Assembly (NCBI GenBank): GCA_022703445.1
Contig: JAKLDR010000050.1
Coordinates: 1 to 32,261 of the forward strand
Origin: Planctomycetota bacterium
GTDB taxonomy: Bacteria; Planctomycetota; SZUA-567; JAKLDR01
Length of the DNA: 32,261 nt
Direction of reading: 5' to 3'
Shown: positions 19,191 through 26,025 of the stretch, one piece after another
Layout of the letters: each line of letters starts with the position of its first letter
Numbering within the stretch: the first letter of the stretch is position 1
The notes under the pieces: generated by a model
Told to the model about the DNA's origin: nothing
The model's input: the letters and a program-made list of their open reading frames with translations, nothing else
The model's database searches: none
Program-made: the position numbers and the translations under genes

Positions 19191-20081
19191 CTACTTCCGT
19201 TCCTGCGCGGCGGCAACCTTATCTAGGAGCACCGCCGTCTCCGCCAGGTAGGGGCAGAGCGCGGCGGCCTCGCCGAGCGCCGTGACGGCCTCGGCGGTGG
19301 GCTGGCCGCCGGCGGCCTCGAGCGCCTTGCGCGCGGCGGCGGCCTTGGCCCTGGCCTTGGTCTCGGCGTCGAGCGCCGCGGCGTCCCTGGCGACGCCGGC
19401 GAGCCACACGGCCTGCACGCACGCGGCGATGCGGGCCCCGGCGAACTCGTTGCCCTCGGGCACGAGGTGCACGCCATCGCCCTTGATGAACTGCGCGTAC
19501 TTGGGCTCGGCCAGGAACTGCCGGTGGATGTCGCAGAGCGGCAGGCCGCGCTCGGCGGCCAGCGTCCGCGTGACGCCGTTCAGGTCGCGGTCCAGGAAGC
19601 GGTCGAGCCCGCCGGCCTTCACGAAGAACGGCTCCTTGCCCCAGGCGTGCTTGTCGTTGAGGAACGGCGTCGCCGTGACCAGCACCAGCCGCGGCGGCGG
19701 CTGGGCCTTGCCGGCGGCGTCGACCAGCGCCGTGTACTTCCCCTTGAACCAGTCGCCGCTGTGGTGGCGGGCGTCGTTGAGGCCGTAGGCGATGCTGAGG
19801 AAGTCGGGCTTCTCGGCCGCGAGCACGCCGGCGATCCGCCCGAGCCCGCCCTCGGAGGTCTCGCCGCCGACGCCCTTGTTGACCACCGTCCAGACCGGCC
19901 GGCCCTTGGAGAGCGCGTTGAGCGCCTTCTCGGTGCAGTCGCGGAGCTTCTTGCCCTCGGGCGCGTCGGCTGAGAGCGTCACCGAGTCGCCGAGCATGAC
20001 CAGCTTCGCCTGCTCGCCGGCAAGGCCCCACGAAGCCGTGAGCAGGACCAGGCCTACCGCCGCAAAGAAGCGCAGAATCAT
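19191..20081 (-). CDS. Exported SGNH/GDSL hydrolase
   Basis: A 296-residue predicted secreted or periplasmic esterase. The signal peptide is about residues 1-21 (MILRFFAAVGLVLLTASWGLA). SGNH blocks are all visible: block I LGDSVT with Ser 33, block II GVGGETSEGG (Gly 72-73), block III YGLND with Asn 102, and block V GDGVH with catalytic Asp 202 and His 205. Residues 220-296 are an Ala-rich helical extension. The true substrate (acylated sugar, carbohydrate ester or lipid) cannot be read from sequence. The start is the ATG at 20081, with GGAGGAG five bases upstream. The first codons lie on a sequence shared with the flanking repeats, so part of the signal peptide may come from a repeat. Copies A and B flank the gene. 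Confidence 0.9.
   Translation of the reverse strand: MILRFFAAVGLVLLTASWGLAGEQAKLVMLGDSVTLSADAPEGKKLRDCTEKALNALSKGRPVWTVVNKGVGGETSEGGLGRIAGVLAAEKPDFLSIAYGLNDARHHSGDWFKGKYTALVDAAGKAQPPPRLVLVTATPFLNDKHAWGKEPFFVKAGGLDRFLDRDLNGVTRTLAAERGLPLCDIHRQFLAEPKYAQFIKGDGVHLVPEGNEFAGARIAACVQAVWLAGVARDAAALDAETKARAKAAAARKALEAAGGQPTAEAVTALGEAAALCPYLAETAVLLDKVAAAQERK
20057..20077. repeat. partial repeat copy in the signal-peptide codons of the SGNH hydrolase
   Basis: A 21-base stretch containing CGCAAAGAAGCGCAGAA is identical to 19081-19101 in copy A and differs from copy B only near its end. It lies within codons 2-8 (ILRFFAA) of the hydrolase gene, in the same orientation as the full copies. Confidence 0.75.
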
Positions 20082-20099
20082 GTTACTCCTCCGAACTGA

Positions 20100-20216
20100 G
20101 CCACAACGGTGATTGGCCGCAAAGAAGCGCAAAATGCGCAAGGAGCTCATGCCCCACCGACCAGGAACCAGGGACCCCGTTCCCCTTGCGCCTCTTGCGC
20201 CTTTTTGCGGCTGGTT
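20100..20216. repeat. palindromic interspersed repeat, copy B
   Basis: About 117 bases. The left arm GGCCGCAAAGAAGCGCAAAA then TGCGCAAGG is an imperfect inverted copy of the right arm CCTTGCGCCTCTTGCGCC then TTTTTGCGGC, over about 28 bases each. The centre contains CCAGGAACCAGGGA, as in copy A. It ends at the stop codon of argS. As RNA it would form a long stem, so it could also serve as the argS terminator. Confidence 0.85.
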
Positions 20217-21916
20217 CACATCTCTTCGAGGGCCACCAGGCCCAGCAGTTCAAGCACCGCCCGCAGCCGCCGCCGGACGGCGTCGACCAGCGCGAGCCGC
20301 GCCGCAGTGAGCGCCGCGTCCTCGCCGATCACCCGGTGCTGGTTGTAGAAGCGGTTGGCCGCGCCGGCCAGGTCCAGGCACCAGGACGCCAGGAGTGCCG
20401 GCTCGCAGTTCTCGGCCGAGTCGGCCAGGATCCGCGACATCCGCCCGAGCTGCTTCACAACTCCGTGCTCCTCGTCGGTAGCCAGCAGCCCGAGGTCCAC
20501 GGCGCCGGCCGGAGCTCCGCCGGCCTTGCGCAGTATGCTGCACAGCCTGGCGTGGGTGTACTGGAGATACGGCCCGGTCTCACCGTCGAAGCTGAGGATC
20601 CGCTCCCAGGCGAAGTCCACGTCCTTGTTGCGCCGGGTGACGAGCGAGGTGAAGGCCACCGCCCCGACGCCCACCGCCTCGGCGGCGCGCTCCTTGTTCG
20701 GCATCTCCGGGTTCTTCTCGGCGATGATCTTGGCGGCGAGTTCGGCGGCCTTGTCGAGCACTTCTCCGAGAAGAACGACTTTCCCGGCGCGGGTGGACAT
20801 CTTCTCGCCACCAATGAGCACCAGGCCGAAGTCGACGTGGCGGCAGGCCTTGGCCCACTCGCAACCCGCCAACTCAAGGGACTTAAAGAGCTGCTGGAAG
20901 TGCAGCTTCTGGTCGGCGCCGACCACGTAGATGAGCTTGCTGAACCGGAAGCGCTCCTGCCGGTCGAGGGCCGCGGCCACGTCGCGCGAGGCGTAGATGC
21001 TGGCGTCGTCGCTCTTGAGGAGCAGCATGACGCCGAGCTTCTGCTTCTCGAGGTTGACGATGGTCGCGCCCTGGCTCTGCTCCACCAAGCCCTTGGCGCG
21101 CAGGAAGTCGACGCCGGCCTGGACCTTGTTCCGGTAGTAGGCCTCGCCGTCGTAGCTGTCGAACTTGATGCCGAGCCGCGCGTAAACGCGCTCGAACTCG
21201 GCGACCGAGAGCGACCGGAAGCGCTCCCAGAGCGCCATCTCCTCGGCCGAGCCGTCTTCGAGCTTCCGGAAGACAGCCCGGGCCTCCTCGTCGAGGGCCG
21301 GGTTGACCTTGGCTTCTTCCCCGAAGCGTACGTAGAGCTCGAGCAGGTGGCCGATGGGCTCGGACTTCAGCTTCTCCTCGCTGCCCCACTTCCGGAACGC
21401 GGTGATCACCTTGCCGAACTGGGTGCCCCAGTCGCCGAAGTAGTCGCAGCGCACCACCTTGAAGCCGAGCGCCTCGTGGATGCGCGAGAGCGCCGCGCCC
21501 AGCGCCGTGCCGCGGAGCAGCGCCACGGTGAAGGGCTTGGCGATGTTGGGGCTCGAGAACTCGATGACCGCGGTCTGGCCGGCTCCAGGCTTCGAGACCG
21601 GCAGGCCGCTCGCGCTCCCGGAGACCTCGCCGAGCACCGCGGCGGCCAGCGCCGCGCGGTCCAGGCGGATATTGACGTAGGCTCCGGCGGCCGACGCGCC
21701 GGCCACGGGCGAGCCCGAGCCGGCCAGGGCGGCGGCGAAGTCGGCGGCGACCTCCGGCGGCTTCTTCTTGAGCTTCCCGGCCAGCCGGAAGCACGGCAGC
21801 GCCAGGTCGCCCATCTTCTCGTCGGGCGGGACCTCGATCAGGGCGACAAGTTCCGCGACCGGCAGCCCCGAGGCGGCGGCCAGGCGCTGGGCGATGGCGA
21901 GGATGAGTTGGTCCAA
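20216..21916 (-). CDS. argS: Arginyl-tRNA synthetase with an altered HIGH motif
   Basis: A 566-residue class I synthetase charging tRNA-Arg. The N-terminal additional domain spans about 1-100. The catalytic domain begins IEFSSPNIAKPF. The KMSKS loop is present as GEKMSTRAGK near residue 371. The anticodon-binding helical domain ends in RLRAVLELLGLVALEEM. At the signature HIGH position, where family members read PFHVGHLRST, this protein reads PFTVALLRGT (T130-V-A-L133), so both histidines are missing. The frame is open and otherwise well conserved, so it is probably the working enzyme. The start TTG at 21916 is supported by AAGGAG seven bases upstream and by the promoter at 21948-21975. The gene shares its 3' end with repeat copy B. 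Confidence 0.95.
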   Translation of the reverse strand: MDQLILAIAQRLAAASGLPVAELVALIEVPPDEKMGDLALPCFRLAGKLKKKPPEVAADFAAALAGSGSPVAGASAAGAYVNIRLDRAALAAAVLGEVSGSASGLPVSKPGAGQTAVIEFSSPNIAKPFTVALLRGTALGAALSRIHEALGFKVVRCDYFGDWGTQFGKVITAFRKWGSEEKLKSEPIGHLLELYVRFGEEAKVNPALDEEARAVFRKLEDGSAEEMALWERFRSLSVAEFERVYARLGIKFDSYDGEAYYRNKVQAGVDFLRAKGLVEQSQGATIVNLEKQKLGVMLLLKSDDASIYASRDVAAALDRQERFRFSKLIYVVGADQKLHFQQLFKSLELAGCEWAKACRHVDFGLVLIGGEKMSTRAGKVVLLGEVLDKAAELAAKIIAEKNPEMPNKERAAEAVGVGAVAFTSLVTRRNKDVDFAWERILSFDGETGPYLQYTHARLCSILRKAGGAPAGAVDLGLLATDEEHGVVKQLGRMSRILADSAENCEPALLASWCLDLAGAANRFYNQHRVIGEDAALTAARLALVDAVRRRLRAVLELLGLVALEEM

Positions 21917-21947
21917 GGGTTCTCCTTCGCTCTCACAGGACGGAGGG

Positions 21948-21975
21948 AGTCTAGTCGCTCTGAAAGGCCTGTCAA
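21948..21975 (-). promoter_or_regulatory. argS promoter
   Basis: On the minus strand TTGACA, 16 bases, TAGACT, giving a predicted start near 21941 and a leader of about 25 bases to the TTG start codon. It is divergent from the likely TIR-gene promoter at 22019-22046. Confidence 0.75.
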
Positions 21976-22018
21976 GTTTGCCATACGTGTCACTGCTTGC
22001 CTCGGAGGAAGCACGCCC

Positions 22019-22046
22019 TTGACAAGTGCCAGACCTCGGCCAGAAT
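22019..22046 (+). promoter_or_regulatory. likely promoter of the ATPase-TIR gene
   Basis: TTGACA, 16 bases, CAGAAT; the -35 is perfect and the -10 matches four of six. The predicted start is near 22053, giving a leader of about 90 bases. No operator or repressor gene is visible nearby. Confidence 0.6.
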
Positions 22047-22141
22047 CCACGTGTGGTGCCGCAGGTAGTTTGTGCGCGCGTCCTCAGCCAGTGCAGCAGG
22101 GGCAGCTACAGCATACGGACAACATACCGGAGGCGTGCGAA

Positions 22142-23638
22142 ATGGCCGGAAGAAGACTGGAAGAGGTATTCAAGACGAGTGGCATTCCCAACTATACCTT
22201 CGTTAAGCCCCTTGAGTACTCCTCTCTTCTGATCGCTCTGCGCACCCCTGGCAGGGGTGTTGTTATAGAGGGGCCTTCCGGCATTGGCAAGACCACCGCG
22301 GTCGTCAACGCCCTGGCCGAACTAGGTCTCGCTGGTGTCGTAACGAAGCTCTCGGCACGCCGAACCGACGATGTTGAGTTGATCAAGACTCTCGCCGGAA
22401 CCAAGAGTTTCGGCACAGTGCTTGTTGATGACTTCCACAGGCTTCCAGACGACCTTCGAAGAGAGATTGCCGATCTCATGAAGGTCTTGGCAGACGAAGA
22501 AACCGCAGACTGCAAGATTGTGCTAGTCGGCATTAACAAGGCTGGTGAGTCCCTTGTCCGATTCGCGCATGACCTGAACAATAGGCTTGAGGTTGTTTCA
22601 TTTGAGACGAATCCCGACGAGAAGGTCCGCGAACTGGTGACCTTAGGCGAAACGGCGCTTAACACAGGCATCAACGTCAAAGAGGAGATCGTTGATGCAT
22701 CTCACGGCAGTTTCTATATTGCCCAAATGTTATCCCACCAAACGTGCATAGACGCAGGTGTTCTGGAAGAACAGCCCGAGCGTCGTTCCACCACTGTCAG
22801 CTTTGAGTCAACCAGAGGCAAAGTGTTTGATCGCCTTTCCAGAACCTTTCTTGAGCGAACCAAACGTTTCGCCAGAGGCACGCGCTTCCGCCGAGAAGGC
22901 CGGGCACCATACTTTCGCCTTCTACACATGCTTGCAAAGTCGCAGGAGTGGTCACTCAACATCGACCAAGTCGTGGCAGCGAACCCCGGCCTGTCCGGCA
23001 GCATAACCCAGGTTGTAGAAAAGGGGTATTTGGCAGACCTGATCACCAAGGACGACGAACTTACGGCAGTCCTGCATTTTGACTCGCAGTCGCGCATCCT
23101 TTCCGTCGAGGATCCGCAGTTTATCTACTTTCTGCGCGCGATCACGTGGTCACAGTTTGCAGGGGAGGTGGGTTTCTTGAGCGTGGAGATTCCCTCCAAG
23201 TACGACTTTGCACTTAGCTTTGCTGGAGCTGACCGCGACGTAGCAGAGCCCCTGTTCCGTGCCCTACAGGAAATGGAATTCGAGGTCTTCTATGATCAGA
23301 ATGAGCAACATCGAATTCTTGCCGAGGACATCGAGGACTACCTGCGACCCATCTATCAGTCCGATGCCCAATTCGTAGTCGCACTTCTGGGCCCGGAATA
23401 TCCAAAGCGCATCTGGACTAGGTTTGAGTCAGAGCAATTTAAGACGCGTTTCAAAAGTGGCGCTGTCATTCCAGTGTGGTTCACAACAGCTCCGCCCGGA
23501 ATGTTCGATGAAAGCACACGGGTGGGTGGCATCACCTTTAACCCAGCAACAGAGCGTGCGCAGCAGATCAGCAACATTACAGATCTCTTGCGGCGCAAGA
23601 TTGCTGAAAGGCGCGCCCCAGCGCCCTCGCAAGACTGA
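22142..23638 (+). CDS. P-loop ATPase with C-terminal TIR domain, probable anti-phage NADase
   Basis: 498 residues. An AAA/STAND-like ATPase core has Walker A GPSGIGKT (44-51), Walker B VLVDDFHR (93-100) and a sensor-like VGIN (129-132). A winged-helix-like part spans about 225-345 (FRLLHMLAKSQEW, VVEKGYLADL). A TIR domain runs from about 352 to 485 (YDFALSFAGADRDVAEPLF, FVVALLGPEYPKRIW, VIPVWF). E429 or E431 in WTRFESEQF is the candidate catalytic glutamate for NAD cleavage. There is no signal peptide or membrane segment. The start ATG has GGAGG eight bases upstream; the frame before it is argS antisense. GC is clearly lower than in neighbours: two hand-counted 60-base lines gave 55% and 45%, against 78% in metG. 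It stands alone, opposite in strand to the synthetase genes around it. The defence role is inferred from architecture. Confidence 0.9.
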   Translation: MAGRRLEEVFKTSGIPNYTFVKPLEYSSLLIALRTPGRGVVIEGPSGIGKTTAVVNALAELGLAGVVTKLSARRTDDVELIKTLAGTKSFGTVLVDDFHRLPDDLRREIADLMKVLADEETADCKIVLVGINKAGESLVRFAHDLNNRLEVVSFETNPDEKVRELVTLGETALNTGINVKEEIVDASHGSFYIAQMLSHQTCIDAGVLEEQPERRSTTVSFESTRGKVFDRLSRTFLERTKRFARGTRFRREGRAPYFRLLHMLAKSQEWSLNIDQVVAANPGLSGSITQVVEKGYLADLITKDDELTAVLHFDSQSRILSVEDPQFIYFLRAITWSQFAGEVGFLSVEIPSKYDFALSFAGADRDVAEPLFRALQEMEFEVFYDQNEQHRILAEDIEDYLRPIYQSDAQFVVALLGPEYPKRIWTRFESEQFKTRFKSGAVIPVWFTTAPPGMFDESTRVGGITFNPATERAQQISNITDLLRRKIAERRAPAPSQD

Positions 23639-23758
23639 CCGCTGCTCACGAACGGCCTTCGGGACGATTCTGGGTCAGGGGCTGTTCGGGGTCAGATCTG
23701 GAATAAGGAATAGCGGCTTGCCAGGCGCCCGGCCGCGTCATCAGATCCCAGCGCGGGC

Positions 23759-25699
23759 CTACTCCGTCCCCTCCCCCACCCCCGGGAAATAGCTCCCCTT
23801 CGGCCCGACCTCGTGGCCGGCGGGGATGGGCGTGCCCAGCTGGTCGATGCTCCAGACCTCGGGACCTAGGCGCAACGACTCGCGCAGGCGCTCCATGGTC
23901 GCGGGGACGAACGGGTAGAGCATGATCATCAGTGACTTGAGCACGTAGAAGCTCGAGTAGAGCGCGTCGCGCCGGCCCTCCTCCGGGTGGCGGTCGTCGT
24001 GCGGCTTGTACTGGGCGAAGAGGCTGTTAATGACCCGCGCGTAGTTCTCGACCTCGTAGAGCAGGTTGGGGTAGTCGGCCCGCTCCATGGCCTTGGTGTA
24101 GCGCGCGACAATCCGGTTTGTCGCCTCCTGGGCCTTTTCGAGGAGCTTCCCCTCCGGCACCTTGCCGCCGAACTTGGAGTGGGCCGCCGAGATGGGCTTC
24201 TCGAAGGCCGCGTTCATCGGCCCGGCCAGGAACTTGTTGCGCTCGTCGAGCTTGGCCACGTCGAAGTCCGACTGCCCGTCGGCCAGGCCCAGCAGAGCCA
24301 TGTAGTAGCGGATCTGGTCGGCGGTGTAGCCCTTCTCATCCAGCATCTGGTCGCCGGTGAAGAAGTTGCCCTTGCTCTTGCTCATCTTCTCGCCGTTGAC
24401 CATCAGGTGGAAGCTGCCGACGATGTCGGTGAGCTGGTACTCGCCGGCGACCGGCAGCCGGCCGGTGTCCGCCTGCGTGCCCAGCCACATCGCGCCCTGC
24501 ATGAGGACGTAGAAGAAGACGTTGTCCTGCCCCAGGAACTGGACCACCCGCGCCTTGGGGTCGCACCAGAAGTCGCGCCAGCGCTCCGCCGGCTCGCCGC
24601 GCTGCGCGAGCGCCAGGCGCGTGAAGGCGATCGGGGCGATGAGCGACTCCGGCCAGACGTAGAGCGTCTTCCCGGCCAGGTCCGGATCGATCTCGGGGAG
24701 CGGGATGCCCCAGGAGAGGTCCCGGGTGATCGAGCGGTGCGCCCACTCGTCGTGCAGCCGGTGAGGCAGCTGTTTCGCGTTAAGCAGCGCACGGCCTTTC
24801 TCCAGATCAGCCTTGTTGCCGAACTGGAGGACCACCTGCTTGCCGGGCGAGTACTTCATCTTGTGCTGGGGCAGTTCGCCGCGGAAACCCTTGTAGGCCT
24901 CCTCGTAGATGTTGTCGAAGCGCAGCGAGGGCATGACGCAGTCCAGGGTCTCGGCGATGGTGGGCTTGCGCCAGGAGCCGCTCTTGCTCTGGATCCACTG
25001 GCGCAGGAGCTCCGAGACTTTCCACATATCGAGCCACCAGTGCACGGTCTCCTTCATCACCGGGACCGCGTCGCTGATCGAGCTGCGCGGATTGATCAGC
25101 GCCGCCGGGTCGTGCTGGTGCCCGCAGACGTCGCACTCGTCGCTGTAGGCGTCGGGGTTGCCGCACTTGGGGTTGGGGCACTGCCCGCGCACGTAGCGGT
25201 CGGGCAGGAAGCGCTCCTTCTTCGGGTCGTACCACTGGCGGCTGGCGCGCTTCTCGAGCATGCCGTTGGCGTGGAGCTTACGCAGGAAGTCCTGGCAGAC
25301 CTCCTTGTCGATCGGGAAGCAGTCCGGCTGGCTGGTGCCGGTGTAGATGTCCATCCCGATGTTGTAGCGCTCGACCGTCCGGGCCTGGGCCGCGTGGATG
25401 GTGTCGATGAACTCGCGGATGGGCTTGCCCGCGGCCGCCGCGGCCAGCTCGCTCGTCGAGCCGTGGTCGTCGTTGCCGTTCACATAGAGCACGTTCTTCC
25501 GGCCGATGACCAGCCCCCAGTAGCGGGCGTAGATGTCGGCCGGCAACTGCGCCCCGGCCAGGTGCCCGAGGTGCAGCGGCCCGTTGGCGTAGGGCATGCC
25601 CGCGGTGACCACCATCCGGGCCGGGCGCTTGATGCGCGCGAGCACCGACGGGACGTCGAACGCGGGGGGCGTGGGCTTGGGTTTCTGCTCGGCTGGCAT
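23759..25699 (-). CDS. metG: Methionyl-tRNA synthetase
   Basis: A 646-residue class I synthetase charging tRNA-Met. The HIGH motif is PLHLGH (41-46) after TAGMPYANG. The connective domain has a zinc knuckle with C174, C179, C189 and C192. KMSKS lies near residue 438 (GEKMSKSKGNF). The anticodon-binding helices follow, up to MLYPFVPATMERLRES. It ends soon after, without the C-terminal EMAP-type tRNA-binding domain found in longer MetG proteins. I chose the ATG at 25699 because AAGGAG is seven bases upstream; the frame can extend to 25750 but without a ribosome site. The gene converges on the ATPase-TIR gene across a 120-base gap with no clear terminator. Confidence 0.97.
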   Translation of the reverse strand: MPAEQKPKPTPPAFDVPSVLARIKRPARMVVTAGMPYANGPLHLGHLAGAQLPADIYARYWGLVIGRKNVLYVNGNDDHGSTSELAAAAAGKPIREFIDTIHAAQARTVERYNIGMDIYTGTSQPDCFPIDKEVCQDFLRKLHANGMLEKRASRQWYDPKKERFLPDRYVRGQCPNPKCGNPDAYSDECDVCGHQHDPAALINPRSSISDAVPVMKETVHWWLDMWKVSELLRQWIQSKSGSWRKPTIAETLDCVMPSLRFDNIYEEAYKGFRGELPQHKMKYSPGKQVVLQFGNKADLEKGRALLNAKQLPHRLHDEWAHRSITRDLSWGIPLPEIDPDLAGKTLYVWPESLIAPIAFTRLALAQRGEPAERWRDFWCDPKARVVQFLGQDNVFFYVLMQGAMWLGTQADTGRLPVAGEYQLTDIVGSFHLMVNGEKMSKSKGNFFTGDQMLDEKGYTADQIRYYMALLGLADGQSDFDVAKLDERNKFLAGPMNAAFEKPISAAHSKFGGKVPEGKLLEKAQEATNRIVARYTKAMERADYPNLLYEVENYARVINSLFAQYKPHDDRHPEEGRRDALYSSFYVLKSLMIMLYPFVPATMERLRESLRLGPEVWSIDQLGTPIPAGHEVGPKGSYFPGVGEGTE

Positions 25700-25722
25700 C
25701 GTGGGCTCCTTGAACAAGGCGT

Positions 25723-25750
25723 AGAATAGCCGGGCGGCGGCGGAGAGCAA
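25723..25750 (-). promoter_or_regulatory. weak candidate metG promoter
   Basis: On the minus strand TTGCTC, 16 bases, TATTCT, about 24 bases before the metG ATG. The -35 matches only three of six. Nothing better is visible in the 326-base gap between metG and the sigma-fusion gene. Confidence 0.35.
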
Positions 25751-25767
25751 GTGGCGAGGCGTATGGG

Positions 25768-25882
25768 ACGACGCGGGGACACGGGGACGGCTAACCGCCG
25801 GAGACAGACGCAGGCCAGAACGCTTTCGCGCGGCCGTCGCTGTCTCCGCCTCGCCGCGTCCCCGCTTCTCCGTGTCGCCCCG
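25768..25882. repeat. imperfect palindromic repeat between metG and the sigma-fusion gene
   Basis: The inner arms CGGAGACAG (25799-25807) and CTGTCTCCG (25840-25848) are perfect inverses. The outer arms GCGGGGACACGG and CGCGTCCCCGCTTCTCCGTG are imperfect inverses. The motif is rich in GGGGACAC units and is unlike the repeat at 19068 and 20100. No open frame here is convincing. Together with the gltX relic it accounts for much of the 326-base gap. Confidence 0.55.
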
Positions 25883-25895
25883 TTCAGCCCACGCC

Positions 25896-25938
25896 GGCGC
25901 GGAGCGGCTGGGCCAGCTTCCCGAAGCCCATGCCGGCG
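25896..25938 (-). pseudogene. 43-bp relic of the gltX 3' coding region
   Basis: This stretch matches 28729-28771 inside gltX at 40 of 43 positions in the same orientation. On the minus strand it reads GMGFGKLAQPLRAG, against GMGFGKLAQPVRAA in the intact gene, then meets a stop after GVG. Similarity does not continue on either side. It lies about 90 bases upstream of the sigma-fusion gene, so that gene sits between a gltX fragment and full-length gltX. Confidence 0.75.
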
Positions 25939-26025
25939 CCTGTCTGGAATTCCTCGGAATCCCAAAAGTGAACGCCTTGCAGCCCTGTCCTGACCGTGGA
26001 CAATGGAGTCAGAGGGTAGAACGGC

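Noticed and set aside
20186..22141. N-terminal 650 residues of a 1150-codon plus-strand frame ending in the TIR gene
   Set aside because: This part is antisense to argS. A good ribosome site and ATG at 22142 mark the real start, where composition also changes.
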